From JBDGYW01 sp964580055 (GTDB lineage Bacteria; Gemmatimonadota; Gemmatimonadetes; Gemmatimonadales; GWC2-71-9), in NCBI GenBank assembly GCA_964580055.1, contig CAZOJI010000015.1, forward strand, positions 20,371 to 84,370: DNA of 64,000 bases, given 5' to 3'. This document shows, piece by piece, positions 7,844 to 17,536 of the stretch. The position numbers and the translations under genes are program-made. A model generated the notes under the pieces. That model was not told the origin of the DNA and ran no database searches. It worked only from the letters and a program-made list of their open reading frames with translations. Within the stretch, counting starts at the first letter, position 1; each line of letters begins with the position of its first letter.

Positions 7844-9652
7844 TCAGTGTGCCGAACCGGCAGACTCGATAGGAATCCGCAGCGTTCTTCCCGGTGGAAT
7901 CTCTTCCACCAGAAACAGAAAGGCACCGCGATCGTCCGGCCCTCGCACCAGGACGCGCTCGTCGAGCACACTGATAGTCCTCGGATTGCCGGGAAGAGAG
8001 GCCCATACGCCGACATCCCGGATAACCCCCGTTCCCGCGTTATGCAGTGCCAGCACTTTCCCGTGGTTTTCCGTATCCATCACCTCCGCCCGTGTATTCG
8101 AGCGCTTCAACCACCATTCGGCGAGTTCGTTCGGCCCTGGGACCCACACGTCGTCGAGAGATATTCCGTCGAGGAAACTGTCCAACGTCGCGACCTGTTG
8201 CGGCCCGGTAATCCATGTGCTGTGCAGGCTCACATAGTGAATACCGCGGTGGCGACGCACGGTCTCCCAATCTCTCAGCCACCCGCCGGACATCTCTGCA
8301 ACGCTCAACTGCTCACTGTTGGCGAGGTACAAATCGTCGCGTTGGATCCGGGGGATGATTACCAGTGCGGAACTGTCTTGGTCCTCCGAATGCTGGATGA
8401 TCGATGGGAGGCCAATGGAACTCGCTTCACCGCCGAGCAGGTAGGAGAACCCCGTTTCCGCCAGAGCATCCAAGGTGGCGTCGTCGTAAAGCTCCTCCGG
8501 AGGTCGGAATCCCACTATCGACTGGCCCGAAAGCTCCGCGAGTACGGCAGCGCTCGAGCACAAACGCGCAGTCTGAACGTGTCTCGGTTGGCCCGCGAAG
8601 ACCGAATGATCCTCGCTGTGCGATCCGATGTCATGGTGCTTTGCGAGTTCGCGCACCAGAGCCGGATGTTGTTCCGCAAACTCGTTGACGCACATGAATC
8701 CGCCGCGGATCCCATGAGATTGGAGCAGGTCTCCCAAGTACTCCGCGTTCTGGAACTGCCATTCCGTGTCCATGACGAACATGAGCGCGTTGCTGCTGCC
8801 GCCAGGATACAAATCGACCTCGACCTCCGGTTCGGAGAGGCTCCACACCACCAAGTCGGCGAGAAGCTGATCGAACACTCTCTCGTTGTGGTCGACGTCG
8901 GCAGCGAGGCCGGGATCGAAGCCGACCCAGACGAACCTACCTGCGCCACGAGCACCAATAGCGGACGCATGGAACTCACGGTCGACCGGATAGCCTTTGC
9001 GATCATAGTCCGCCCAGTATGCGGCACCCGGGAGTCCGGCAACGCCCCACTGACCCTCGCGTCTCAAGAAGGAAATGCGATGGCCGGCTCGGGGGATGCT
9101 ACCGACCGGTCCCTTACCGGAGACTACGAGGAACATCGTCTCCAAGCCCGAGTACTCGCGGAGGTCGGTACTGCCGACGATAGAATGGAAACGGTTCCAA
9201 CCCAGCCAGCCGCCGCCGGAGTCACGGACACCAACGGGGCCCACATACAACACGCCTCTACCGTCCGCAATACCGTTGTGGATGGTCGACACGTCGGTGT
9301 TCGATAGACAGTAGGAGTGCGGCAGTACGAGAAGATCGCCCTGCCAATCCTCGAGTGACCTAATGGTCGCAGGCTGCATCCCGATGCGCCGTAGCGCCTC
9401 GAGCCACACGCGGACTCTCGACGGCACGGTGTCACTGCTCTCACCCCAGTATCTGCGATTCCCGTCGTCGTCGAGGATGGAGGCCGAGCGCCCCTGAATC
9501 TCGATTGGTAGAGAGAGCTGTCGTGCAGATTCGTCCGGACTCTTGCCGTTACCGCAAGACAGACTCAACCAAGCCATCGCAGTGACTAAAATTGCCGAGA
9601 CGGTGGATCTTCGCCAACACGATCTTTGGGAACTCGTTGTGTATCGTTTCAC
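7844..9652 (-). CDS. exported polysaccharide-deacetylase-like protein
   Basis: A 602-residue envelope protein. A GTG start at 9652 has AAGGG about 7 nt upstream (an ATG six codons earlier is the alternative). The N-terminus has a basic stretch, a hydrophobic core and SLSC, a weak lipobox. The middle third contains a NodB-like region: VMDTEWQFQNA in place of the usual TFDD, GSHSEDHS with the metal-binding H-x-x-x-H pattern, and GFRPPEELYDD. This order matches carbohydrate esterase family 4, but the catalytic aspartate context is atypical. N- and C-terminal thirds are unassigned; the C-terminus (PPGRTLRIPIES) may be a beta-sandwich. It stands alone, upstream of typA on the same strand. Confidence 0.7.
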   Translation of the reverse strand: MKRYTTSSQRSCWRRSTVSAILVTAMAWLSLSCGNGKSPDESARQLSLPIEIQGRSASILDDDGNRRYWGESSDTVPSRVRVWLEALRRIGMQPATIRSLEDWQGDLLVLPHSYCLSNTDVSTIHNGIADGRGVLYVGPVGVRDSGGGWLGWNRFHSIVGSTDLREYSGLETMFLVVSGKGPVGSIPRAGHRISFLRREGQWGVAGLPGAAYWADYDRKGYPVDREFHASAIGARGAGRFVWVGFDPGLAADVDHNERVFDQLLADLVVWSLSEPEVEVDLYPGGSSNALMFVMDTEWQFQNAEYLGDLLQSHGIRGGFMCVNEFAEQHPALVRELAKHHDIGSHSEDHSVFAGQPRHVQTARLCSSAAVLAELSGQSIVGFRPPEELYDDATLDALAETGFSYLLGGEASSIGLPSIIQHSEDQDSSALVIIPRIQRDDLYLANSEQLSVAEMSGGWLRDWETVRRHRGIHYVSLHSTWITGPQQVATLDSFLDGISLDDVWVPGPNELAEWWLKRSNTRAEVMDTENHGKVLALHNAGTGVIRDVGVWASLPGNPRTISVLDERVLVRGPDDRGAFLFLVEEIPPGRTLRIPIESAGSAH

Positions 9653-10011
9653 AACATACCCTTTACACATTGACTCTAATGCGAGCGCGTCTATCGCAAC
9701 CGCAGCAGCAGTTACCCGGAACCCATTCCCGAACTTGACCGGCGCGCTGCGGCTTTAGAAGAGAATATTAGCATGCTATGGAATTCTGCCTACCTTTCCC
9801 GACTTCTAAGACTGCTCGAGCCCACAGGGGAAAAGGAACGGACGAGCAGCGGCGCTGCCCGGCGGCTGTGGGACTATCGAGGAATTGCTGGAAGTGATGA
9901 CGCTAAAGCGGAATGCGGGCACCCGGCAAGCGGTTCGGAGGCTCAGTCAGACGTAACCTAATCGAAGCCTCCAACGACGAACGCTCGGATCGGCAGTCTC
10001 CTCGAATCCGT
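9653..10011. other. intergenic region, no gene recognised
   Basis: This is spacer between the TAXI-protein stop and the deacetylase-like start, both on the minus strand. Only short ORFs without plausible ribosome sites occur. A 10-bp palindrome TAGCATGCTA lies at 9769-9778, about 120 bp upstream of the deacetylase-like gene; it could be an operator, but nothing else supports that. Confidence 0.5.
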
Positions 10012-10986
10012 TTACTGTCGAGCTGCTGCACGTTCCAGCCAGGCCTGCGCTGCATCGTGCAGCGGAATCGGAGCCTCGGCAAGGGCGTCGAGGTCTATCT
10101 GTCCCGCCATTGCGTTCACCCGAATCAGATCCTCCCTGTCATCTCTGAGCACATCCAGAATCCGGGTGACTACGGTGCTGTCCAGGCTGTCCCGAGCCAC
10201 CGCCCAGTTCATGACCGCAATCGAGCGTACGTCACCTTCCATGTTCGGGTAGGTCCCTTGCGGAATAGTGCCATCGGCGTAGTAGGGATAAGCCTCCTTC
10301 ATCAGGGCCCTGTGAGCGGAGTCAACCGGCAGCAGACGCGCAACGCCGGTGGTCATTACCTCCAGGACTGACGAAGCGGGATATCCAACCGAGAAGATGG
10401 CTCCGTAGATAGCTCCGTCGCGAAGTGCATTGACCGATTCCCTGAACGAAAGGTATCGTACATCGGCATCTTCGTAGGTTATTTCATACGCCAGTAGCAG
10501 TTGCTTTGCCAGTTGTTCAGTCCCACTTCCCGGCGCTCCCACCGATACGCGCCTGCCTCGGAAGTCTGCCACCGATGTGGCGGCGGAGTTGTCGGGCACG
10601 AGTATGTGCACAACGTTAGCGTAAAGCGGTGCGATCACCCGGAGGTTTGCCAGCGGCTCGTCGAAACCTGCCCCACCGTGAAACGACTCGTACACGGTTG
10701 TAGCCATCGAGAAACCGATGTCCATGGCCCCCAAGGCAACGCGGTTCATGTTCTCGACGGAACCGCCCGTTACCTCGGCAGTGTACTGGCGGTCCGGATC
10801 CGCCACTGAGAGTCGGCTGGCTATCGCCCCTCCCAGCGGGTAGTAGATCCCACCGGTCCCGGCGGTACCGATGCTCAGAAACTGCCTGCTCCCTCCTGAG
10901 CCCCCACCGCATCCGACCAACAACGCTGCGGCGGCGATCAAGGCTGTCGTCTTTGCTCCGCTCCTATCAATATCGAACGACTTCAT
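10012..10986 (-). CDS. TRAP transporter TAXI-family solute-binding protein
   Basis: A 324-residue periplasmic receptor. ATG 10986 overlaps the permease stop as ATGA, which fixes the start by translational coupling. It has a lipoprotein-type signal (ALLVGCGGG), then the TAXI signature FLSIGTAGTGGIYYPLGGAIA, and later RVSVGAPGSGTE, the usual second conserved segment. TAXI proteins deliver organic acids or amino acids such as glutamate to a fused DctQM permease; the substrate here cannot be told. Length is typical. Confidence 0.93.
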   Translation of the reverse strand: MKSFDIDRSGAKTTALIAAAALLVGCGGGSGGSRQFLSIGTAGTGGIYYPLGGAIASRLSVADPDRQYTAEVTGGSVENMNRVALGAMDIGFSMATTVYESFHGGAGFDEPLANLRVIAPLYANVVHILVPDNSAATSVADFRGRRVSVGAPGSGTEQLAKQLLLAYEITYEDADVRYLSFRESVNALRDGAIYGAIFSVGYPASSVLEVMTTGVARLLPVDSAHRALMKEAYPYYADGTIPQGTYPNMEGDVRSIAVMNWAVARDSLDSTVVTRILDVLRDDREDLIRVNAMAGQIDLDALAEAPIPLHDAAQAWLERAAARQ

Positions 10987-12875
10987 GAGATCTCCACCAA
11001 TTCTCCCCGGGGTTTCCGCCACATCAACGCCAGAAGCCCCAGGATCACGAATCCCAAAATGTCAGTCTGAGTACCGGAACCAATCAGACACAAGGCAGCC
11101 ATTGCCAGGAGTACTCTCTCCCAAGCCTTGAGCTGTGCTTTGACATAGCCGATGACGGCGCCCGCCAGAGCGGCCACACCGATTGCTGCAGTGGCGAACG
11201 AAGCTACTATCGCCAGCACAGTCCCGTCCAACAGTAACGGTGGACCGTAAATGAACATGAAAGGCACCACGAATCCAGTAGCTGCAAGGGACAGGGCGGT
11301 AACAGCGGTGCCCATGGGCGGACCTCCGGCGATGCCGGCCGCGGCGTAGCCGGCCAGTGCCACCGGCGGGGTCACGTTCGAGAGTGCGCCGAAGTAGAAG
11401 ATGAAGAGGTGTGCCGGTAGCAGCGGGACCCCCAACTCGGTCAACGCGGGAGCGCCGAGCGCAGCGAGCACGACGTACGCCGCCGTTGTCGGTAAGCCCA
11501 TCCCAAGTATCACGGAACCGGCGGCAGTCAGCACCAGTGCAACCGGCAGGTGTCCACCGGAAAACATGACGATGAACTCCGACATCCTGAGACCAATTCC
11601 GGTGAGCGATGCGACACCGACCACAATACCCGCCGCGGCACACGCCGCCGCTACCTGGACCGTACCCGATCCGGCCGCGAGAAGTGCCTGCTTACTCTTC
11701 TCCCAATCGAGCCTGGTAGCCGCGCGCGACATTGCGAGGACGACGCCCGACAGCACTCCCCAGTAAGCGGCTCGCATCGGCGAGCGTCCCAGAGCCAGGA
11801 AGACCACGATGACGCCGAGTGGCAGCAGCAAATGGATTCGCGGCAGAATTGCCGGGGCCGAACCGCTGCTCGCAGGCAGGTCTCGCTGTGCGGCCCTGAA
11901 GTGTATGGCCGTGAGCAACGCCACGTAGTAGAGCACCGCCGGGATCGCGGCGGCCAGTGCCACTCGCACATAAGGAATGTTGGTCCATGTCGCGAGTATG
12001 AATGCTCCCGCTCCCATTATGGGCGGCATCAATTGACCGCCGCTGCTCGCGGCCGCCTCGATCGCGCCCGCGAAGCGAGGCGTGAAACCAGTGCGCTTCA
12101 TTACCGGTATCGTGAAAGCCCCGGTGGTCACGACGTTGGCTACGGCGCTGCCGGAAAGCGATCCCATCAGTGCGCTCGCGAGCGCTGAGGTCTTAGCTGG
12201 ACCACCGCGGGTAGCGCCCGCGATTCTCGAAGACAACCCGATGAAAAGCTCACCACCACCGGCCGCGTCGAGCACGGCACCAAAGAGCACGAACAGATAG
12301 ACGAAGTCGGCTGAGACGCCCAGCGGAACGCCCCATATCCCTTCTGTGCTCAGATAGAGATGCTCTATCAACCGAACGGGAGAGTATCCCCTATGCGCGA
12401 GCAGACCCGGCAGGTACGGTCCCGCGAGCGCGTAACCCAATGCCAACAGAGCAACTACGACGAGTGCCCATCCATTGCTGCGCCGCGTGAGTTCCAGCAC
12501 AACGAGCACGGCAATCGCCCCTGCAACGAGATCGAGTGTCGTTGGAGTCCCGGCGCGGCTCACCAGTTCTTCGTGCTCCAGTACGAGGTAGGAGCAGCAG
12601 AAGATGGCAGCGACCACGAGCAGGCCGCGAACGGCGAGGTCGATGCGACACAATCCGCCTCTCGCCTCTTCGTTGCCGTCGCCTCCCTTTACTGGTCCAC
12701 CCGAGGGCTTGGCTCTCAAACGCTGCTGTATGCCCAAACCCAGCATTCCCAGTACGGCCATGAGCGCAAAATGGACAGGCCGCTGCACGAAAGCCGTGAA
12801 GGGCGACAAACCAGCGCCGTACAAATGGAAAAGCGCGGCTCCCAGGGCGATCGCGAGGATGAGGCGTCGTCTCAC
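10983..12875 (-). CDS. TRAP transporter permease, fused small and large subunits (4TM/12TM)
   Basis: A 630-residue multi-spanning permease in which the DctQ-like four-helix unit is fused to the DctM-like transport unit, as is usual for TAXI systems. Characteristic segments are GLSSRIAGATRGGPAKTSAL, GSLSGSAVANVVTTGAFTIP, EAAASSGGQLMPPIMGAGAF and GMGLPTTAAYV (the DctM signature loops). The start is GTG 12875, with only a weak ribosome site, so a slightly different start is possible. It is 5' of and coupled to the receptor gene, forming a two-gene importer operon driven by an ion gradient. Confidence 0.93.
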   Translation of the reverse strand: MRRRLILAIALGAALFHLYGAGLSPFTAFVQRPVHFALMAVLGMLGLGIQQRLRAKPSGGPVKGGDGNEEARGGLCRIDLAVRGLLVVAAIFCCSYLVLEHEELVSRAGTPTTLDLVAGAIAVLVVLELTRRSNGWALVVVALLALGYALAGPYLPGLLAHRGYSPVRLIEHLYLSTEGIWGVPLGVSADFVYLFVLFGAVLDAAGGGELFIGLSSRIAGATRGGPAKTSALASALMGSLSGSAVANVVTTGAFTIPVMKRTGFTPRFAGAIEAAASSGGQLMPPIMGAGAFILATWTNIPYVRVALAAAIPAVLYYVALLTAIHFRAAQRDLPASSGSAPAILPRIHLLLPLGVIVVFLALGRSPMRAAYWGVLSGVVLAMSRAATRLDWEKSKQALLAAGSGTVQVAAACAAAGIVVGVASLTGIGLRMSEFIVMFSGGHLPVALVLTAAGSVILGMGLPTTAAYVVLAALGAPALTELGVPLLPAHLFIFYFGALSNVTPPVALAGYAAAGIAGGPPMGTAVTALSLAATGFVVPFMFIYGPPLLLDGTVLAIVASFATAAIGVAALAGAVIGYVKAQLKAWERVLLAMAALCLIGSGTQTDILGFVILGLLALMWRKPRGELVEIS

Positions 12876-13321
12876 GGGAATGATGTACCAGCTAAGAGCC
12901 TGTTATGAGGGAAGCCATTAGTAGAGCGTAACAGAGGCGCGCTCGGAATGATGCGCACTGCATTGCACAGCGATTGCGTGAACGTGGTGCCCGGCGAAGG
13001 CCACCTCCGCAATCCCCCTTGGGAACACCGTGACGAATTCAAGCATCAGCCTCTTCCTCCGTTTGAAGAGATAGTATACGCCCGCACCGGCGACTGTGAA
13101 GGCCAATCCGACCCGCGCATGTAGAGGCGGCTCCCGCCTCCTGGAATGGATGCGTAGGATACCCGGAAAACCAAGCAAGGGAAGGGCGTGTAGGGGAAGT
13201 TCGCTGAAATCAGACCCGGCCACCTACTGAACCGACCTGGAGCTTACGACTCCATGAGGTTGCCACGAGACGGTTTTGACTGCATCCTTGTCCTCGCCAA
13301 CTCAACAGTGGGGAGAGTACC
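12876..13321. other. intergenic region upstream of the TRAP operon
   Basis: 446 bp between the TRAP permease start (minus strand) and the chalcone-isomerase-like gene (plus strand). It must hold both promoters, but no convincing sigma-70 pair was seen. It also holds the doubtful minus-strand reading frame at 12918-13223. Confidence 0.5.
12918..13223 (-). CDS. doubtful small membrane protein upstream of TRAP permease
   Basis: A 101-codon open frame on the same strand as the TRAP genes, ending 42 bp before the permease start. It has one hydrophobic stretch (VGLAFTVAGAGVYYLF) followed by a basic KRRKR anchor, as in single-pass membrane proteins. TAXI-TRAP loci often carry an extra small gene (DUF1850) at this position, but I cannot see DUF1850 motifs in it. 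It may be a chance frame. Confidence 0.25.
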   Translation of the reverse strand: MAGSDFSELPLHALPLLGFPGILRIHSRRREPPLHARVGLAFTVAGAGVYYLFKRRKRLMLEFVTVFPRGIAEVAFAGHHVHAIAVQCSAHHSERASVTLY

Positions 13322-14023
13322 ATGCACCGATATCTCGTAGCTCTAGTCGCGGCCGTGTTGTGCTCACCTGCCGCCGTCGCCCAGGAAGGTGCCACGGGTT
13401 ATCAAGTGGAGTCATCCAGTGGAATCGCCTTCCCCACGGCGGTCACGATTCCTGGAGGTGGGGCGACGCACACCCTCACCGGCATTGGTATCAGGACCAA
13501 GACGTTCCTGAAGGTGAAGGTCTACGCATTCGCTATCTACGTTGACGAAGTCGCGGCACTAGATGCGCTTTCTGCTTACGCGGACCGCGATCGACGCGAT
13601 CTCGAGCGAGACGAGAGTTTCTACGAGCGTATTCTCGACATGGACTTTCCCCTTTCCCTGAGGCTGGTCATGGCTCGCAACGTGGGGGGCGATGACATGG
13701 CCGACGCGTTCGACGGAGCACTGCGCCCACGAGTGCAGCGTGCGGCTTCCGAGATGGGCATGCCCGGGGGCGAAGCCGTTCTGGACACCTTCCGCGAATA
13801 CTTCAGCGTCGATGAGATGACCAAGAATACCGAGTTGCTCTTCACCTGCGAGCCGGACGGCACTCTGAAGACCGCCATCAAGGGCAACACTGCACCGGAG
13901 CTCAACTCCCGCGCACTGTGTTGGGCCCTCTTCGACGTCTATCTCGGAGAGCGTCCCATTTCCCGAGGAGGCAAGAGGTCGGTAATCAGGAACATCCCGG
14001 ACATCTTGACGCGCGGAAGCTGA
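13322..14023 (+). CDS. chalcone-isomerase-like exported protein
   Basis: This 233-residue protein has a clear signal peptide (cleavage near AVAQEG) and the chalcone-isomerase-like fold signature: GIGIRTKTFLKVKVYAFAIYV followed by LRLVMARNVGGDDMADAF. Bacterial members are not known to isomerise flavonoids; a role in binding fatty acids or other small hydrophobic ligands in the periplasm is an inference from the eukaryotic fatty-acid-binding relatives. GGGGAGAG lies just upstream of the ATG. It is monocistronic and converges on the TonB receptor. Confidence 0.82.
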   Translation: MHRYLVALVAAVLCSPAAVAQEGATGYQVESSSGIAFPTAVTIPGGGATHTLTGIGIRTKTFLKVKVYAFAIYVDEVAALDALSAYADRDRRDLERDESFYERILDMDFPLSLRLVMARNVGGDDMADAFDGALRPRVQRAASEMGMPGGEAVLDTFREYFSVDEMTKNTELLFTCEPDGTLKTAIKGNTAPELNSRALCWALFDVYLGERPISRGGKRSVIRNIPDILTRGS

Positions 14024-14091
14024 TATCGGTTGGCCTGAACCGCCCTTCTATCCGGCAGACAGCGTTGGAGTAGCACAAACCCGCAGAGGCG

Positions 14092-15918
14092 CTACCGGCT
14101 GCCCACGGTCCTGAACCCGAGGAAAACCGCTCGTCCCGGGGCTCTGGCACCGGTAACGTCCTGATAGTCGAAGTCCGTGATGTTCAACGCGTCGACGAAT
14201 AACCACCCTCTCGTGATCCATAACGCGAACCGCAAATCGACGGTTCGGTAGGAGTCTTCAGCTTCTCTGCCCGCGTGGCGGAGGCGGAGGCTTCCACGGC
14301 ACAAAGCTCCGATCGCCCTAGTCGCTTCCAAGGTGAGTTGTTCCGTGAGGGGGCGCAGGGCGTATTTGGAGCGGAAACCCTCGGCATCTTCTGCGGTAAC
14401 CGAGATTGCCGTGCCACTGGCCGTAAACCCGACCCCAAACGGCCCGTCGACCTCCACTTCTGCTTCGACACCGCCGAACGTCGCCTTCTGGACGTTTCGC
14501 GTCTCCCATGGTTCCGTGTTTTCTGCCGTAAGGGGACGCGCCCAGTCTATGAGCGAGTTGGCGCGGCGCACGAACGCAGTCGTCGATGCTCGAATCCCGT
14601 GGCCAAACACCATGTCTACACCCGTTTCCGCATTCCAGGCTCGTTCCGGTTTCAGGTCGGCTCGCCCTTTGTGCACCGGATCCTCGTAATAACGTTCCGT
14701 CCAGGTGGGAACGCGATATGAACCGCCCAGCGCGCCGCGCAAGCGGAGACCACGATATGCCAAAACGGAACCCGAAAGCGAGGGAGAGAAGACCACTCCA
14801 AAGCCCTGGTGCCAATCAACCCGCCCACCCATTGACACCACTGCGGCGGCCGGGCTGCCGAAAAGGGCTTCACCAAACAACGCCCCCCTGCGTTGAGTTC
14901 GATCACCCAGGCCGGAGCCGTTCAAGTGCTCCCAATACACCTCGCTTCCGAATGCCACTTTGGTCACTTTACCGCCAACGTAACGGCCCAACAGGGTTCC
15001 CCCACTCTGGTAGGAAGTGTGTTGGTTCCTGAACAGAGATGGGTCGTCTCTGACGAGGACGAACTGGTCGTCGTGTCGCCGAGCCGATAGGCGTATCTCC
15101 CAGAAAAGCGGCGACTCCGTGTTGGAGCTCCAACCCAGCGCTGCCGTATAATTCCTCGTCTTCTCGAAAGATGGATAGGGTGCGTAGAAGTCCTGAGCCC
15201 CGAAATCTCTGCGAGATGCTCCCACTTCGCCGGAAAGCTCCCCGAATCTCACAGGACTGGAAAGGGAAAGATGGAAAAGCATATTCCGGTAGTCGGTCCC
15301 GTCACGGTGCCCATCCGACCGAGAAGCGGCGGCGCCCACGTTTACCGCGATCCCCTCAGCTCCCGCGTGATCGATTCCGCCGCCGGCAGCAACACGCAGC
15401 GTCCCCCAGGATCCTCCTTGCAGGCTCGCCTCTAAGGGCGCCTCGCCGCTATGGGTGACGATGTTCACGACACCACCCATCGCATCCGCTCCATGTAGAG
15501 CCGCTGCCGCCCCACGCAATATCTCAACGCGTTCAATAGCCTCCAACGGTACCGCGAGGTCGAGGTCGAAGTGCCCCGTCTGGGGATGGCTCATGCGAAT
15601 GCCATTCACCAACACGACCACCTGCTCGAAGCTTGCACCGCGGACGGAAAGGTCGCTCTGCGCTGCGGAACGCCTGCGCACGTCGACTCCCGTCGCCCAA
15701 TCGAGCAAATCGGCAACCGTTTGGACCGGCATCGTTGAAATTCGCTCCCGGGAAAACAGCTCGATACTGCGGGTTGAAGCCGGCAATCCGGGATCCAAGC
15801 GTGAGACAACCTGCACTCGCAGGGTGTCGAGCGTTGTGGGTTCTTGCTGGCCCGCCGCCGTTATCGGCAAGAGCCCGAGAGCCAACAGCAGACGGGCCGC
15901 CGAAATTGTCTGTTTCAT
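14092..15918 (-). CDS. TonB-dependent outer-membrane receptor
   Basis: A receptor of 608 residues counted from ATG 15918, where a signal peptide begins (ISAARLLLALGLLPITAAGQQ). The plug domain follows (TVADLLDWATGVDVRRR, then LSVRGASFEQVVVLVNGIR and the VERVEILRGAAAALHGADAMGGVVNIVT segment read as adjacent motifs), then a 22-strand-type barrel ending in an aromatic-rich C-terminus (FVDALNITDFDYQ). This layout fits BtuB- or catecholate-type receptors of modest size. No TonB box is obvious; LDTLRVQVV near the mature N-terminus is the best candidate. No riboswitch was recognised upstream, so the ligand (vitamin B12, siderophore or other) is open. Confidence 0.9.
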   Translation of the reverse strand: MKQTISAARLLLALGLLPITAAGQQEPTTLDTLRVQVVSRLDPGLPASTRSIELFSRERISTMPVQTVADLLDWATGVDVRRRSAAQSDLSVRGASFEQVVVLVNGIRMSHPQTGHFDLDLAVPLEAIERVEILRGAAAALHGADAMGGVVNIVTHSGEAPLEASLQGGSWGTLRVAAGGGIDHAGAEGIAVNVGAAASRSDGHRDGTDYRNMLFHLSLSSPVRFGELSGEVGASRRDFGAQDFYAPYPSFEKTRNYTAALGWSSNTESPLFWEIRLSARRHDDQFVLVRDDPSLFRNQHTSYQSGGTLLGRYVGGKVTKVAFGSEVYWEHLNGSGLGDRTQRRGALFGEALFGSPAAAVVSMGGRVDWHQGFGVVFSPSLSGSVLAYRGLRLRGALGGSYRVPTWTERYYEDPVHKGRADLKPERAWNAETGVDMVFGHGIRASTTAFVRRANSLIDWARPLTAENTEPWETRNVQKATFGGVEAEVEVDGPFGVGFTASGTAISVTAEDAEGFRSKYALRPLTEQLTLEATRAIGALCRGSLRLRHAGREAEDSYRTVDLRFALWITRGWLFVDALNITDFDYQDVTGARAPGRAVFLGFRTVGSR

Positions 15919-16243
15919 TCCTCTTAATATCCAGAGTGCTCGAGCGAAGCATGTACTTTCGATCAACCCAGTCGAAAACGCAATCCCGGTGGGGTTGCAG
16001 TTGGTTCCCGTTTGTGCTAAATCGTACGGGTGTTAGCTGGATAACTATGTCGTCCGATCCGAACGGGACCCCTGGGCCAATTGTGAGCGTATACAAGGAT
16101 ACAGCACGTGGACGCGACGACGAGACCAGTTAAGCCCCGCCTTTGTCATGGACTCCGGAGGGTAGTCGTCAACTCCCGCCAAATCCAGTAGCGCCATCCA
16201 GTTTTGAGAGTGTAATCGAGACGCAGGTCATCGGAGTTGTCTC
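15919..16243. other. divergent intergenic region
   Basis: 325 bp separating the TonB receptor (minus) and the PAS protein (plus). It should contain two divergent promoters. I looked for a cobalamin riboswitch because of the TonB receptor and did not find its conserved boxes. No other structure was recognised. Confidence 0.5.
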
Positions 16244-17503
16244 ATGAAAGACCAATCCAAAACGAAGGCCAAACTCATTGAAGAACTGGAGGATACACGA
16301 AGGCTTGTAAGCAAGCTGCAATCTCGTATCGAAGACCTCGAGGAAGCCCACCGGGAGGATTGGTCCCGCAGAATAATCGAATCCTCGCCCATGGGTATGC
16401 ATATGTATAAACTCGAGCCGGACGGGCGGCTCGTCTTCACGGGCGCAAATCCAGCCGCCGACAAGCTGCTCGGCGTCGACAACTCGATCTTCATCGGCAA
16501 GGACGTCAAGGAGGCGTTTCCTCCACTAGCCGGCACTGAGATACCGCGACGATACATCGAGGCCGCCCGCGATGGTGTATCCTGGCACAGCGAGCAAGTC
16601 AGCTATGAGTACGAGAAGATCGCCGGCGCCTTCGAGGTGTACGCGTTTCAGATGTCTCCGGGCCGCATGGTGGCCATGTTCACTGACATCACCGTGCGCA
16701 AACGTGCCGAGGAGTTGCTACGCCAGAGCGAGAGAACGCTCCGACAAAGCCAGGAGGTCGCCCAACTCGGCTCATATGACCTGGACGTGATATCCAGGCA
16801 ATGGACGAGTTCGCCCATTCTGGACAAGATCTTCGGCATAGACGAATCCTTCACCCGAGACATTGCCGGGTGGATGAGTCTCGTTCACCCCGAGTACAGA
16901 CTCGAAATGCTCAACTACCTCAATACCAAGGTTCTCGGCGCCGGCAATAATTTCGACAAGGAGTACACGATCGTCCGCCAGAACGATGGCGAGAAACGCT
17001 GGGTCCACGGGTTGGGGGCACTCGAGTTCAACGAGCAGGGTAAACCGATCCGAATGACGGGTGTGATTCAAGACATCACGGATCGCAAGAGAGTCGAGGA
17101 GCGGCTCCGCCGGGAAATGGCGTACATGGAAACGACCATCCAGAGCATGCCGGGGTTGTTCTACGTATTCGAGCAGAAGACCGGGAAGTTCGCACGGCGC
17201 AACTCGAACTGGAGGCACGTGACGGGTTATTCCGACGAGGAACTCGACCAGATGCAGGCCCTCGATTTCTTCGAGGAGGGAGAAGACAGGGAGAAGTGCA
17301 AGGCATCCCAGAGAAGAATATTCACGAGGGGGTTCAATGAGATGGAGAACAACCTCCTAACCAAGGACGGCGCCAAGATCCCTCACTTCTGGACCGGCCG
17401 TCGCATGAAGCTGGGCGGCGCCACCTTTGTTGTCGGAATGGCGATAGACATATCCGAGCAGAAACGGGCACAGAACGAACTGCGTCGCCTCCGCGAGAGC
17501 TGA
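16244..17503 (+). CDS. PAS-domain sensory protein without an output domain
   Basis: This protein of 419 residues has a coiled-coil start (about residues 5-40) and three PAS domains: about 45-155 (SSPMGMHMYKLEPDGRLVFTGANPAADK), 165-285 (PAC motif RMTGVIQDITDRKRVEERL) and 290-415 (ending VVGMAIDISEQKRAQNELR). Linkers with the RKRAEE pattern connect them. Proteins of this type normally continue into a histidine kinase or GGDEF domain, but this one stops with TGA right after the last PAS linker, and no kinase follows. GGAG sits 8 nt before ATG 16244. It may be an independent PAS signal relay or a kinase truncated by mutation. It is soluble; no signal peptide or TM segment is seen. Confidence 0.85.
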   Translation: MKDQSKTKAKLIEELEDTRRLVSKLQSRIEDLEEAHREDWSRRIIESSPMGMHMYKLEPDGRLVFTGANPAADKLLGVDNSIFIGKDVKEAFPPLAGTEIPRRYIEAARDGVSWHSEQVSYEYEKIAGAFEVYAFQMSPGRMVAMFTDITVRKRAEELLRQSERTLRQSQEVAQLGSYDLDVISRQWTSSPILDKIFGIDESFTRDIAGWMSLVHPEYRLEMLNYLNTKVLGAGNNFDKEYTIVRQNDGEKRWVHGLGALEFNEQGKPIRMTGVIQDITDRKRVEERLRREMAYMETTIQSMPGLFYVFEQKTGKFARRNSNWRHVTGYSDEELDQMQALDFFEEGEDREKCKASQRRIFTRGFNEMENNLLTKDGAKIPHFWTGRRMKLGGATFVVGMAIDISEQKRAQNELRRLRES

Positions 17504-17521
17504 TCCGCTCCACGTAATCAA

Positions 17522-17536
17522 CTAGCGTCCCGCTAG
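17522..17536 (+). terminator. small GC hairpin after the PAS gene
   Basis: CTAGCG (17522-17527) and CGCTAG (17531-17536) pair perfectly around a TCC loop, 18 bp after the PAS stop codon. There is no T-run, so termination is only suggested by position. Confidence 0.3.

Noticed and set aside
7847..9307. Long plus-strand open frame (486 codons) antisense to the deacetylase-like gene
   Set aside because: It lies entirely opposite a gene with a signal peptide and recognisable motifs, has no family signature, and is a typical GC-rich shadow frame.
11550..12188. Plus-strand frame of 212 codons over the TRAP permease
   Set aside because: Shadow of the permease; hydrophilic, arginine-rich and without a ribosome site or motif.
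15919..16130. Cobalamin riboswitch upstream of the TonB receptor
   Set aside because: The region has some G/A-rich patches, but the conserved B12-box and pseudoknot sequences are absent.
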